Numbered from the stretch's first letter, positions 34,082-45,557 are shown. The stretch: DNA of 54,597 nucleotides from Lysobacter sp. Root690 (GCF_001427785.1 NZ_LMHM01000014.1:89319-143915), one strand, 5' to 3'. The notes: generated by a model not told the origin, from the sequence alone. Translations and numbers: made by a program.

Positions 34082-34121
34082 ATCACCAACACCGGCGCAA
34101 GCCTCGCTTCGCCTCGATCCC

Positions 34122-34634
34122 TCAGCGCGACGCCACCGCCGCGACGATCAACGCCAGCCCCAGCCAGATCAGGTCCATGCCGGTATTGGCCAGCTGGAAC
34201 AGGATCAGGAAGAAGTTCGGCCCCAGCTTGGAGGCCGAGTCCAGCGGATCCAGGCCCATCACCGCGCCGTACTGGCCCGCGGCGATGCCCCAGTTGGCGA
34301 ACAGCACGATCGCCACGGTCGCCAGCACCCCGAACGCGAGCCGGCGCGGACCCGGGCGCCAGCCGCCCAGGCGCATCATCCAGGCGATGTCGAGCGCGCC
34401 CAGCACCGCCATCCAGCTGCATTGGCGGTCCCAGGCCAGGCTCAGCAGGACCCAGAACGCGGCGAAGCCGAAAATGCCCAGGACCAGCAGCAGCCACGAC
34501 AGCGGGGTCATCCGGCGCTCGCCGCCGGCCCGCGGCTCCGCGCCTTGCGGAGTCTGGCCTTGCGAAGCCTCGCCTTGCGGAGCTTGGCCGCGCGGGGCGG
34601 TCGCGTGGTGATCGGGCGGGACGGCGACGGTCAT
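34122..34634 (-). CDS. Small integral membrane protein
   Basis: A 170-residue protein: a hydrophilic N-terminus with short Gln/Gly repeats (GQAPQGEASQGQTPQG), then about four membrane segments (LSWLLLVLGIFGFAAFWVLL, SWMAVLGALDIAWMM, RLAFGVLATVAIVLFANWGIA, NTGMDLIWLGLALIVAAVA). Family not recognised. It is divergent from sufT with about 100 bp between starts. Confidence 0.7.
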   Translation of the reverse strand: MTVAVPPDHHATAPRGQAPQGEASQGQTPQGAEPRAGGERRMTPLSWLLLVLGIFGFAAFWVLLSLAWDRQCSWMAVLGALDIAWMMRLGGWRPGPRRLAFGVLATVAIVLFANWGIAAGQYGAVMGLDPLDSASKLGPNFFLILFQLANTGMDLIWLGLALIVAAVASR

Positions 34635-34735
34635 GGGCGGAACACTGTGGATGGGGCAAGCCCTACAGCATAGCCGGCCGCGACCGGTAGAATGGCGCGA
34701 CTTGTGCTGCGGCACGGCATCCCCATCTTTCCGCC

Positions 34736-35287
34736 ATGTATTCCCGCAGCAGCGAACCCGTCCGTTTCGAGCGCGATTGCGCCGCCGTCCTCGTGCCGCA
34801 AGGCGAAGAGGTCAATCTGCCTGCCGGCAGCGTGGGTTACATCACCCAGGCGCTCGGCGGCAGCTACACCGTGTTCGTCGAAGGCAACCTGTTCCGCATC
34901 GCCGGCCGCGATGCCGATGCGATCGGCAAGGAGCCGCCCGAGCCGCTGGAGCTGGCCGCCGGCGCCGACGACGAAGCGGTCGAGCAATTGGTGTGGAAGC
35001 AACTGCGCACCTGCTTCGATCCGGAAATTCCGATCAACGTGGTCGAGCTGGGCCTGGTCTACGAGGCCACGGTCAAGCCGCGCGACGACGGCCAGCGCGT
35101 GGTCGAAGTGCGCATGACCCTGACCGCGCCGGCCTGCGGCATGGGCGACATCCTGGTCGACGACGTGCGCAGCAAGCTCGAAATGATTCCGACCGTGGCC
35201 GAGGCCGACGTCGAGCTGGTGTTCGATCCACCGTGGGGCCGGCACATGATGTCCGAGGCCGCGCGCCTGGAAACCGGAATGCTCTGA
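34736..35287 (+). CDS. sufT: Fe-S cluster maturation protein SufT
   Basis: A 183-residue protein with an N-terminal SufT-specific region (VNLPAGSVGYITQALGGSYTVFVEGNLFRIAG) and a C-terminal DUF59/MIP18 domain (LRTCFDPEIPINVVELGLVYE, with LTAPACGMG carrying the conserved Cys). SufT assists iron-sulfur cluster assembly or transfer. It usually sits in a suf operon; here no suf genes are visible downstream, and the next gene is a secreted protease. Confidence 0.9.
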   Translation: MYSRSSEPVRFERDCAAVLVPQGEEVNLPAGSVGYITQALGGSYTVFVEGNLFRIAGRDADAIGKEPPEPLELAAGADDEAVEQLVWKQLRTCFDPEIPINVVELGLVYEATVKPRDDGQRVVEVRMTLTAPACGMGDILVDDVRSKLEMIPTVAEADVELVFDPPWGRHMMSEAARLETGML

Positions 35288-35766
35288 TCGTCGCCGGCGC
35301 GATGGCGCCGGACGCTTACGTATGGCGCGCCGTGGGGCACACGGCATGCGCATCCGATTGTAAGAACTGCAAATCGTGTTCACGGTTTGTGCCCGCGTGA
35401 ACCGTTTTCAGTGCGTAGACGCGGGTTGCGCGTGTGCCTAGGTTGTTGTCCACGGCCACGCAGACGCATGGGCCGTACAGGCCGCCGGGCTTTCGCACCT
35501 TCGACGTTGCGCATCGCGCAAGCCAGGTCGGTTATCCGCCGCGCACCGCGGCACCACTCGGGTCCAATTCGGGATCGCACAGTACGGTCAGTGCCGTGGA
35601 ACGCGCTGGCGGCGCAGCCGCTGCGCGCTACTTTTGTCGGGTGCGACGCCGGTGGCCGCGACGATACGGCGCACCGGACTGCGTGCAGCGGGACGCCGCT
35701 CGCCGTGGACGCGCCCGACCGCAGTCCGCCGCGAGGGCCGGATCCCATCCACACGGAGAGACGTGC
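35288..35766. other. Upstream region of protease 1
   Basis: About 480 bp. It holds the inverted repeat at 35378-35402, slightly AT-richer than its surroundings. A GGAGAG ribosome site precedes the protease ATG. No gene is supported. Confidence 0.45.
35378..35402. promoter_or_regulatory. Inverted repeat upstream of protease 1
   Basis: Perfect 7-bp arms GTTCACG (35378-35384) and CGTGAAC (35396-35402) with an 11-bp spacer, between sufT and the protease gene. It could be an operator. Confidence 0.35.
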
Positions 35767-37578
<1,812 letters not shown>

Positions 37579-38173
37579 TCCGCGTCACGGCGATCAAGCC
37601 CTATCGATTCGATCGGCAAGATTCGAAGCGGTGTGGTTCAAACCGGTGCGGTTCGAAGCAGTGCGGTTTTGAAACGACGCGATTCGAAGCGTCGCGATCC
37701 GAACGGCACTGATCGACAGGCACCGATCGATCGCAGGCATGCGCGCGTTACCGAAGGCGCATGCGCTTGTCCCCTCTCCCGCAGCGCGGGAGAGGGGATT
37801 AAGCGATACCGACACGCGACGATCATGAATTTCATACGGAATAACTAGGAAATCGCCGAACGCGGGATCCGCTCTCCGATTCGTGGCGCGCGTGCTGCGC
37901 CGCAACACCACCACTTATGTGTATGCGGTGAGTATCCGTTGCATCGAAAAAACCCAAATGTGCAACGTCGCTCACACAACGCCCCCTGCAACCACACGGT
38001 AAACCGCTTGTTGGCACTGTTAGTGCAGCCGTAGCGTGTTAGCGCGGACCAGGCAGTCACGAGTCCGTACACAAACAGCGTGGTCGCTGTCGTGTGCAGA
38101 CATGGATGTGGCCACACCCGCCACCACGCGTTGAACGCCGCAAGACGGCACTTCGTTTTTGGGGGTTTCATCC
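37579..38173. other. Intergenic region before protease 2
   Basis: About 595 bp. It contains degenerate short repeats with GGTTCGAAGC/GATTCGAAGC-type units (37620-37710), the strong stem at 37771-37797, and the leader of protease 2. Frames here are arginine-rich and not convincing. Confidence 0.5.
37771..37797. repeat. Perfect 12-bp hairpin CCCCTCTCCCGC / GCGGGAGAGGGG
   Basis: Perfect arms with a 3-nt AGC loop, no T-tract. It resembles a dispersed xanthomonad intergenic hairpin and may stabilise or end the protease 1 transcript. Confidence 0.75.
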
Positions 38174-39952
38174 ATGTCCGACCGCACCATGCGCGTCCTG
38201 CGCAAGCACGCGCTTGCCGCCGCCACCGTGACCGCTCTGTCCTGCGTCGCGGTATCCGCCTATGCCGCCGACCGCATCAACCTCACCGCGCTGGCCAATG
38301 CCGGCCAGCAGGACGAATTCATCGTCAAGTACCGCGACGGCAGCGCCGCGCGCAGCAACGAAGCCACCCTGCTCAAATCCCTCGGCGCCGCCTCGACCGG
38401 GTTCTCCGGCAAGAGCAACGCGCTGGGCCTCAAGCACGTGCGCCGCACCTCGATCGGCGCCGACGTCGTGCGCGCCGGACGCAAGCTCGATCGCGCCGAA
38501 GCCGAATCGCTGATGCGCCAGATCGCCGCCGATCCGAGCGTCGAGTTCGTCGAGCCCAACGCGCGCATGACAGCGTTCTTCACCCCCAACGACACCCGCT
38601 TCGGCGAGCAATGGGGCTACACCGCCTCGGGCATCAACGCGACCCAGGCCTGGGACGTGAGCACCGGCACCGGCGTGGTGGTCGCGGTCATCGATACCGG
38701 CATCGTCAGCCACACCGATCTCAACGCCAACATCATCGGCGGCTACGATTTCATCAGCGACGCCACCGCCGCGCGCGACAGCAACGGCCGCGATTCCAAC
38801 CCGGCCGATCAGGGCGACTGGTTCGCCGCCGCCGATTGCGGCCTGGGTTACGCGAGCAATTCCAGCTGGCACGGCACCCACGTCGCCGGCACCATCGCCG
38901 CGGTCACCAACAACGCCAAGGGCGTTTCGGGCACCGCGTACAACGCCAAGGTCGTGCCGGTGCGCGTGCTCGGCCGTTGCGGCGGCACCCTGGCCGACAT
39001 CGCCGACGCGATCACCTGGGCCTCGGGCGGCACCGTGTCCGGCGTGCCGGCCAATCCGAACCCGGCCGAAGTCATCAACATGAGCCTGGGCGGCAGCGGC
39101 ACCTGCGGTTCCACCTACCAGACCGCGATCAACGGCGCGGTCTCGCGCGGCGTGACCGTGGTGGTCGCCGCCGGCAACAACAACGGCAACGCCTCCAACG
39201 CGCGTCCGGCCAACTGCACCGGCGTGATCACGGTCGGCGCTGTCGACAGCAATGGTGCGCGTTCGGTGTGGAGCAGCACCCAGAAGTCGAACTACGGCAC
39301 CGTGGTCGACGTGGCCGCGCCGGGTTCGAACATCCTGTCGACGCTGAACTCGGGCACCACCACGCCGGGCGCCGAGAGCTACGCGTCCTACGGCGGCACC
39401 TCGATGGCGACTCCGCACGTCGCCGGCGTGGTCGCGTTGATCCAGGCCAAGGTCACCACGCCGAAGACCCCGGCCGAGATCGAGACCATCCTCAAGAACA
39501 CCGCGCGCGCGTTCCCGAGCACGCCGGACCAGCCGATCGGCGTGGGCATCGTCAACGCCAAGGCGGCGCTGGATTCGCTCGGCGGCGGCAACCCGAACCC
39601 GGGCACCCAGACCTACAGCAACGGCACCGACTACAACATTCCGGACAACAACACGACCGGCGTGTCGAGCACCATCACCGTGTCGGGCCGCACCGGCAAC
39701 GCGCCGAGCAACGCCTCGGTGTCGATCAACATCATCCATCCGTACAAGGGCGACCTGAAGGTCGACCTGATCGCGCCGGACGGCTCCGTCTACAACCTGC
39801 ACAACAACAGCGGCGGCAGCGCCGACAACGTCGCCGGCACCTACACGCTGAATCTGTCGAGCGAAACCCTCAACGGCGCGTGGAAGTTGCGCGCGGTCGA
39901 CTCCGGCCCGGCCGACCTGGGCCGCATCGACACCTGGAGCATCACGTTCTGA
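38174..39952 (+). CDS. Protease 2: secreted S8 serine protease with P domain
   Basis: A 592-residue subtilase. Signal peptide to about 31 (VSAYA/AD); a propeptide (FIVKYRDGSAARS ... DRAEAESLMRQIAADPSVEFVEPN) to about 130; catalytic domain with D174 (AVIDTGIV), H233 (HGTHVAGT) and S410 (GTSMATPHVAG); P domain from about 479. It lacks a PKD. The motif RDSNGRDSNPADQGDWF after the Asp region is a subfamily insertion also in proteases 3, 4 and 6. The ATG at 38174 is selected because GGGGG (38161-38165) lies 8 bp upstream, shared with protease 6. The transcript ends at the terminator 40001-40034. Confidence 0.94.
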   Translation: MSDRTMRVLRKHALAAATVTALSCVAVSAYAADRINLTALANAGQQDEFIVKYRDGSAARSNEATLLKSLGAASTGFSGKSNALGLKHVRRTSIGADVVRAGRKLDRAEAESLMRQIAADPSVEFVEPNARMTAFFTPNDTRFGEQWGYTASGINATQAWDVSTGTGVVVAVIDTGIVSHTDLNANIIGGYDFISDATAARDSNGRDSNPADQGDWFAAADCGLGYASNSSWHGTHVAGTIAAVTNNAKGVSGTAYNAKVVPVRVLGRCGGTLADIADAITWASGGTVSGVPANPNPAEVINMSLGGSGTCGSTYQTAINGAVSRGVTVVVAAGNNNGNASNARPANCTGVITVGAVDSNGARSVWSSTQKSNYGTVVDVAAPGSNILSTLNSGTTTPGAESYASYGGTSMATPHVAGVVALIQAKVTTPKTPAEIETILKNTARAFPSTPDQPIGVGIVNAKAALDSLGGGNPNPGTQTYSNGTDYNIPDNNTTGVSSTITVSGRTGNAPSNASVSINIIHPYKGDLKVDLIAPDGSVYNLHNNSGGSADNVAGTYTLNLSSETLNGAWKLRAVDSGPADLGRIDTWSITF

Positions 39953-40000
39953 TCCTTGCACGATGGGCACTTCGCGATGCGAGCGCCCTGGCGTCATGAG

Positions 40001-40034
40001 CGAACCCCGGCTTCGGCCGGGGTTCGTTTTTTTT
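40001..40034 (+). terminator. Terminator of protease 2
   Basis: An 11-bp perfect stem CGAACCCCGGC / GCCGGGGTTCG closes a TTCG tetraloop (40012-40015) and is followed by eight T (40027-40034). The same design ends proteases 4, 5 and 6. Confidence 0.92.
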
Positions 40035-40222
40035 GTGGTTCGATCAGCGTCGAGCGATTGCTTCGAAACCGCTGGATCGAAGGGCGAGCGGTATCGCCGA
40101 AGCCGTTTTGCGCATACCCGAAATCACCTGTCCGGCGACCTCCGTCCGCGTCGGATAAGCGCATATCGCAACAGCGAATCCAATCCGGACAGGTGCATTT
40201 GAAGTGCGTTAAGTGTGCTGTT

Positions 40223-40236
40223 TCAGACGTGTCTGA
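40223..40236. promoter_or_regulatory. 14-bp palindrome upstream of protease 3
   Basis: TCAGAC-GT-GTCTGA, perfect arms of 6 bp, about 130 bp before the protease 3 start in relatively AT-rich DNA. A candidate operator. Confidence 0.4.
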
Positions 40237-40365
40237 TGGTTGCGTGCGCACACGCTGAGTAATTTCAATCCCGAGGGTGGCCGTACGAACGTCCATCCGC
40301 AGCACGCTCCGCATCGAACCTGGAGCGTTTCGCCGCCAACGCCGCCGCTCGCGGCCGTCATCGGG

Positions 40366-42180
40366 ATGTCCGTCATGCCGCTCCGCGCCTCGTCTGTTTC
40401 GCGCATCGTTTCGCTGGTCGCCGCCGTGTCCGCGGCGACGATCGCGATTGCGACCACGCCGTCGCTGGCCGGCGCGCGGGCCGCCCACGCGGCCACGGCA
40501 CGGGTGGCGGGCCATGAGCCGCCGGGTGCGACCATGCAAGAGTTCATCGTCAAATACCGCAGCGGCAGCCGCGCGCGCCGGGATGCCGACAGTCTGCATC
40601 GGGCGTTGCGCGAGGCCGAAGCCGGCTTCGCCCAGGCCGCCGGCCTGCGTCGCGTGCGCCGCGTGTCCACCGGCGCCGATGTGATCCGCGCCGATCGCAC
40701 GCTCGACCGGGCCGAAGCGCTCGCGCTGATGCGGCGCATCGCCAGCGATCCGCAAGTCGAGTACGTCGTGCCCAACGGCAAGGCGCAGGCGGCATTGTCG
40801 CCCAACGATAGCCGCTACTCCGAACTGTGGGCGTTCCACGACTACGACGCCGGCAGCAACACCGGCGAGGCCTGGAACCTGGGCAATGGCAGCGGCGCGG
40901 TGGTCGCGGTGATCGACACCGGCATCGTCGCGCACAGCGATCTCAATGCCAACGTATTGCCGGGCTACGATTTCATCGCCAGCACCTGGCGCTCGCGCGA
41001 CAACGATGCGCGCGACGCCAATCCGCTCGACGAAGGCGATTGGGTCGCGGCCAACGAGTGCTATGCCGGCCACGGCGCGGGCGCGTCGGGCTGGCATGGC
41101 ACCCATGTCGCCGGCACGGTCGCGGCGGTCGGCAACAACCGCAACGGCGTGATCGGGGCCGCCTACGGCGCGCGGATCGTGCCGGTGCGCGTGCTCGGCC
41201 GCTGCGGCGGCGATTTCTCCGACATCATCGATGCCATCACCTGGGCTTCGGGCGGCTACGTGCCCGGCGTGCCGGCCAATCCGAATCCGGCCGAGGCGAT
41301 CAACCTGAGCCTGCTCGGCGCCGGCGTCTGCGATGCGGCGACTCAGGACGCGATCAACGGCGCGATCGCGCGCGGTGTCGCGGTGGTGGTCGCGGCCGGC
41401 AACGGCAATGCCGATGCCGGCGGTTACCGCCCCGGCAACTGCAACGGCGCGATCACCGTCGGCGCCAGCGACGCCGACGGCCGGCGTTCGATCTGGAGCG
41501 GCGGCTACGCGTCCAATTACGGCAACGCGGTCGACCTGGCCGCGCCCGGCAGCACTATCCTGTCCACGGTCGGCGTGGGTGCCACCAAAGTCGCCGGCGA
41601 GGGCTACGCCTATTACAGCGGCACCTCGATGGCGACGCCGCAGGTGTCGGGGCTGATCGCGATGATGCAATCGCTGGCGGTCACGCCGAAAACACCGGCG
41701 CAGATCGAAGCCTTGCTCAAGCAGACCGCGCGGCGTTTCCCGCTCGCGACCGACCGGCCGATCGGCGCCGGCATCCTCGACGCCAAGGCCGCGATGGAAG
41801 CGGTGCGCGCGGCCAATCCGGCGCCCGCGAGCGGCAAGCGGCGTTATCTCAACGACGCCGACGTGATCATCCACGACCACGCCACCGTCGAAAGCGCGAT
41901 CTTCGTATCAGGTCGCAGCGACGCGGCGCCGCTGACCGGCACGCCGGTCAGCCTGACCATCCGCCACAGCTACATCGGCGATCTGAAGGTCGACCTGATC
42001 GCGCCCGACGGCAGCGTCTACAACCTGCACAACCGAAGCGGCGGCAATGCCGACGACATCGTCAAGACCGTCACCGTGAACCTGTGGGGCAAGCCGCTCA
42101 ACGGCGCATGGCGGCTGCGGGTCAACGACAACTACAGCAACGACACCGGCTGGATCGACAGCTGGAGCATCGAGTTCTGA
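40366..42180 (+). CDS. Protease 3: divergent S8 serine protease with P domain
   Basis: A 604-residue secreted subtilase. The long N-terminal signal region ends near 41 (RAAHA/AT). Propeptide as in proteases 2, 4 and 6 (FIVKYRSGSRARR ... LALMRRIASDPQVEYV). Triad D184 (AVIDTGIV), H244 (HGTHVAGT) and S421 (GTSMATPQVSG). Unusually, the residue after SMATP is Gln instead of the near-invariant His. The P domain (492-604) is the most diverged of the set (DADVIIHDHATVESAIFVSG rather than the NIPDNNATGV type). The ATG at 40366 is the best start; 40375 is possible. It is followed by inverted repeats instead of the shared terminator. Confidence 0.9.
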   Translation: MSVMPLRASSVSRIVSLVAAVSAATIAIATTPSLAGARAAHAATARVAGHEPPGATMQEFIVKYRSGSRARRDADSLHRALREAEAGFAQAAGLRRVRRVSTGADVIRADRTLDRAEALALMRRIASDPQVEYVVPNGKAQAALSPNDSRYSELWAFHDYDAGSNTGEAWNLGNGSGAVVAVIDTGIVAHSDLNANVLPGYDFIASTWRSRDNDARDANPLDEGDWVAANECYAGHGAGASGWHGTHVAGTVAAVGNNRNGVIGAAYGARIVPVRVLGRCGGDFSDIIDAITWASGGYVPGVPANPNPAEAINLSLLGAGVCDAATQDAINGAIARGVAVVVAAGNGNADAGGYRPGNCNGAITVGASDADGRRSIWSGGYASNYGNAVDLAAPGSTILSTVGVGATKVAGEGYAYYSGTSMATPQVSGLIAMMQSLAVTPKTPAQIEALLKQTARRFPLATDRPIGAGILDAKAAMEAVRAANPAPASGKRRYLNDADVIIHDHATVESAIFVSGRSDAAPLTGTPVSLTIRHSYIGDLKVDLIAPDGSVYNLHNRSGGNADDIVKTVTVNLWGKPLNGAWRLRVNDNYSNDTGWIDSWSIEF

Positions 42181-42222
42181 TCCGTCGCCGCATCCATCGC
42201 GGCGAGCACGACAGGGGGCGGG

Positions 42223-42252
42223 CCCGGACTTCCGTGGGGGCGGAAGTCCGGG
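42223..42252. terminator. Hairpin after protease 3, no T-tract
   Basis: Perfect 12-bp arms CCCGGACTTCCG / CGGAAGTCCGGG with loop TGGGGG, 43 bp after the stop. No T run, so terminator function is uncertain. Confidence 0.5.
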
Positions 42253-42325
42253 GAACCCGTCGCCGCATGCGACGAGTCATCGAATGACGTTAGAACCGTT
42301 TCCTGCGTGGTGTTGGAGAGCGGCT

Positions 42326-42355
42326 CCCGGACTCCGGTCGCGGCCGGAGTCCGGG
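42326..42355. repeat. Second CCCGGACT-type hairpin
   Basis: Perfect 12-bp arms CCCGGACTCCGG / CCGGAGTCCGGG with loop TCGCGG. It shares the CCCGGACT core and dimensions with the hairpin about 100 bp upstream. Confidence 0.7.
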
Positions 42356-42626
42356 AATCCGTTGGCGATGCGGCTATCGCCTTGAGCGATCGCGCATTGC
42401 GCCAGCCGCGATGGAAGCGAAAAGAAGGTGCACAGGGGCAAGTGAGGGCCGGCGCGGCATGGCCGGTGGTGGAGCGGCAAGCGGATGTGGGCGCAGTGAG
42501 TCGATGCGCCGGTATCCGTGGGTGGAAAGCAGCGATGAGCGAATCGATGACGGCGGTCAGCCATTGGAGGTGCGCGAGGTGGAAACGGGAAACAGGAAAT
42601 AGGAACAAGTAACAGCGCCAAGCAAG

Positions 42627-42753
42627 AGCAACAAGCAACAAGCAACAAGCAGTAAGCAATAAGCAACAAGCAACAAGCAATAAGCAATAAGCAATAAGCA
42701 AAAGAAACAGCAACAAGCAAAAGAAACAGCAACAAGCAAAAGAAACAGCGATA
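42627..42753. repeat. Heptamer AGCAAYA array passing into 19-mer units
   Basis: Ten heptamers of AGCAACA/AGCAATA/AGCAGTA (42627-42696), then three 19-bp units made of AGCAAAAGAAAC plus AGCAACA or AGCGATA (42697-42753). Strong purine/pyrimidine strand bias and low GC contrast with the surroundings. Confidence 0.9.
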
Positions 42754-43501
42754 GCAACAAGAAGTGGGAGTTGCCGGCTGCTTTGGCGTCGAACTTCTGG
42801 CGCCGGCGTATAGCAGTCGACTATGCCGGTGCGATCGGGCCGGCATGAAGTGCGGCAAGCGGCCCCGGGCTTCGATAGTCATCGCGGCCCGGGACCGCGT
42901 TCGGCGGCGCGTGTCGTGAGCAACGAATGCGTCGTCTGCGTGAGTCGAGGGCATTGCATGCTCGCAATCGTTTCGGATCGATCGCAGCCTGCCGCGCTTT
43001 GATTGCCGAATGCGCAGTTCGCGTTCGGGCGGTTCGAGTCTTGCGAGCTATCAACGAATTCGCTCGCGCGGCTCGTGAGGCCGGATGCGCATCAACGACA
43101 AGATCATTCGATCCCGGTGCATTCGATGCATGACTTCAGGCAGCCGAAGCTTCGAAAGCACTTCGATGGTGTCGATGACTCACATTAATTGTGTTTTTAA
43201 GCTGTTTTAAGCGCTACATCGAAAGAGAACATCAAATGCGGAGTAGGGTGATCGCGCCGTTTTTCGTTCCGCACCGATTCGAAATAACCGTTTCGCACAT
43301 TGCGACGCGCATCACTTCGCGGTCGATCGAATCATCCGCAAACGCTTGGTGAAAATGTTTCCGCGCCGCTAGCGTTGGCTCCCGGATCGCGGCCCCACCC
43401 GCATCCATCGCAACGTTCCGCAGGCAAGCGTCCGCCACCGCCCCGTCCGCCAGAGCGTTCCATCTCGCCGCATCGCGGCGCTCACTTGGGATCATCACGT
43501 C

Positions 43502-45547
43502 ATGACGTCTCGTTCGAATCGCATCAATCGCCTGCACCTGCTCGCCGCGGCCACCGCGGTGGCGCTGACCGGCCTGGCCGCGCCCGCGTTCGCCGGCCAG
43601 GTGTATCTGGGCAACCTCAAAAACGAGGGCAACCAGCAGTTCATCGTCAAGTACAAGAGCGGCAGCGCGCCGGCGGCCAGCCCCGCATCGATGTCCGCTT
43701 CGCTGCGCCAGGCCACTTCGGTCGCCGCCATGCCCGCCGCGAGCAAGCGTCCGACGCTGCGTGCGTTGCGTCAGATGATCATGCCCGGCGGCCGCGTCGT
43801 CGCGTCCGACCGCGCGCTCGATCGCGCCGAAGCGATCGCGCTGATGCGCCAGATCGCCGCCGATCCGAATGTCGAATTCGTCCAGCTCGACGGCATCAGT
43901 AAGGCGCTGATGACCCCGAACGACCCCAGCTTCGGCCAGCAATGGCACTATGCCGATACCGCGTTCGGCATCCGCGCGCCGGTCGCCTGGAACACCAGCA
44001 ACGGCAGCGGCGTGGTGGTGGCGGTGATCGACAGCGGCATCCTGTCGCATACCGATCTCAACGCCAACATTCTCCCGGGCTACGACTTCGTCAGCACGAC
44101 CACCGGTCTTCCCGAGGCCGAATGTCGCGAAGCCGGCGGCCAACCCGGATGCGGCAAGTCGGACGACGGCGATGGGCGCGACGCCAATCCGCTGGACTCA
44201 TCGAATATCGTGCACGGTACTCATGTGGCCGGCACCATCGGCGCGGTGACCAACAACGGTGTCGGCGTGGCCGGCGTCGCTTTCGGCGCCAAGGTCCTGC
44301 CGATCCGCGCGTTGGGCAATCAGGGCTTCGGCAGCGATTCGGATATCGCCGATGCCGTGGTCTGGGCATCGGGCGGCAGTATTTCCGGCGTGCCGGCCAA
44401 CCCCAATCCGGCCGAAATCATCAACCTGTCGCTGGGCGGCAACGTGCCGTGCAGCCAGATGCCGGCATGGCAGGCCGCGGTCAACCTCGCCGCGGCCAAC
44501 GGTTCGACCGTGATCGCCGCCGCCGGCAACAGCAACAACGACGTCGCAGGCACCACCCCGGCCGGCTGCAACAACGTGATCTCGGTGGCGGCCAGTTCCA
44601 CGACCGGTTCGCGCTCCTCGTACTCCACCTGGGGCGCGACCATCGACATCACCGCGCCGGGCGGCAACGGTTCGCTGTTCGGCGGCGCCACCGATGTGAT
44701 CTCCACGCTGTCGGGCAATGGCTACGGTGGGATGTCGGGCACCTCGATGGCCGCGCCGCATGCGGCCGGCGTGGCGGCTTTGATCCTGTCGGTGTCGCCG
44801 ACGAAGACCGCGGCGCAGATCGAGCAGATCCTGGAAAGCACGGCGCGGCCGATTGCGGCCAACAAGTGCTCCGGCGGTTGCGGCGCGGGCATCATCGACG
44901 CGGCCGCCGCGGTCGCCGCCGCGGCCGGCGGCACGCCGGGCAACCAGACGCCGGTGGCGAACTTCAGCTCGGCGGTCAACGGCTTGAGCGTGAGCTTCAC
45001 CGACAGCTCGAGCGACAGCGACGGCAGCGTCGCCTCGCGCAGCTGGAGCTTCGGCGACGGCACCACCTCGACCGCGACCAATCCGAGCAAGACCTACAGC
45101 GCGGCAGGGACTTACACGGTGACGCTGACGGTGACCGACAACGGCGGCGCGACCCACAGCAAGACCTCGACGGTCACGGTGAGCGGCGGCAGCGGCGGCG
45201 TGCAGACCTACAGCAACACCACCGACGCGAATATTCCGGACAACAACGCCACCGGCGTGAGCAGCAGCATCGTGGTCTCGGGCCGCAGCGGCAACGCGCC
45301 GAGCAATGCGGAAGTGTCGGTCAACATCGTCCACACCTATCAGGGCGATCTGATCGTCGACCTGATCGCGCCGGACGGTTCGGTCTACAACCTGCACAGC
45401 CGCACCGGCCAGAGCACCGACAACATCGTCAAGACCTACACGGTGAATCTGTCGAGCGAAGCGCTTAACGGCACCTGGAAGCTGCGCGCCGCCGATCGCG
45501 CCGCGCAGGACGTCGGCAAGATCGACAGCTGGAGCATCAAGTTCTGA
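43502..45547 (+). CDS. Protease 4: S8 serine protease with PKD and P domains
   Basis: A 681-residue secreted subtilase. Signal peptide to about 31 (APAFA/GQ); propeptide FIVKYKSGSAPAAS ... AIALMRQIAADPNVEFVQ; triad D177 (AVIDSGIL), H238 (HGTHVAGT), S415 (GTSMAAPHAAG); Cys pairs (CREAGGQPGC, KCSGGC) suggest disulfides. A PKD domain spans about 483-562 and the P domain 568-681. The PKD module is nearly identical to those of proteases 1 and 5. It is likely monocistronic: a 1.3-kb gap lies upstream and a terminator (45600) follows. Confidence 0.94.
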   Translation: MTSRSNRINRLHLLAAATAVALTGLAAPAFAGQVYLGNLKNEGNQQFIVKYKSGSAPAASPASMSASLRQATSVAAMPAASKRPTLRALRQMIMPGGRVVASDRALDRAEAIALMRQIAADPNVEFVQLDGISKALMTPNDPSFGQQWHYADTAFGIRAPVAWNTSNGSGVVVAVIDSGILSHTDLNANILPGYDFVSTTTGLPEAECREAGGQPGCGKSDDGDGRDANPLDSSNIVHGTHVAGTIGAVTNNGVGVAGVAFGAKVLPIRALGNQGFGSDSDIADAVVWASGGSISGVPANPNPAEIINLSLGGNVPCSQMPAWQAAVNLAAANGSTVIAAAGNSNNDVAGTTPAGCNNVISVAASSTTGSRSSYSTWGATIDITAPGGNGSLFGGATDVISTLSGNGYGGMSGTSMAAPHAAGVAALILSVSPTKTAAQIEQILESTARPIAANKCSGGCGAGIIDAAAAVAAAAGGTPGNQTPVANFSSAVNGLSVSFTDSSSDSDGSVASRSWSFGDGTTSTATNPSKTYSAAGTYTVTLTVTDNGGATHSKTSTVTVSGGSGGVQTYSNTTDANIPDNNATGVSSSIVVSGRSGNAPSNAEVSVNIVHTYQGDLIVDLIAPDGSVYNLHSRTGQSTDNIVKTYTVNLSSEALNGTWKLRAADRAAQDVGKIDSWSIKF

Positions 45548-45557
45548 TCGACAGTGC

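Larger units (their letters stand above)
33798..34121. other. Intergenic region with three REP-like units
   Basis: About 320 bp between converging genes, mostly three copies of the REP-like unit (33831, 33969, 34052). No gene is supported. Confidence 0.6.
42181..43501. other. 1.3-kb intergenic region with repeats
   Basis: The longest gene-poor stretch of the window. It holds two related hairpins (42223-42252, 42326-42355), a heptamer/19-mer array (42627-42753) and an AT-rich segment (about 43175-43235) that could carry a promoter for protease 4. Frames opposite the array give leucine/cysteine/alanine-rich strings and are not genes. Confidence 0.6.

Noticed and set aside
37594-37914. 106-residue minus-strand frame between proteases 1 and 2
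   Set aside because: It runs through the 37771 hairpin and short repeats, has no domain or ribosome site, and low-complexity Asn/Arg/Thr ends.
42557-42954. Leucine/cysteine-rich minus-strand frames that look like membrane peptides
   Set aside because: They are translations of the AGCAAYA heptamer array; the regular 7-bp period explains the pattern.
43180-43200. CRP/Clp-like or lac-operator-like site (CACATTAATTGTG)
   Set aside because: It only loosely fits TGTGA-N6-TCACA spacing; without positional or comparative support it is just AT-rich DNA.
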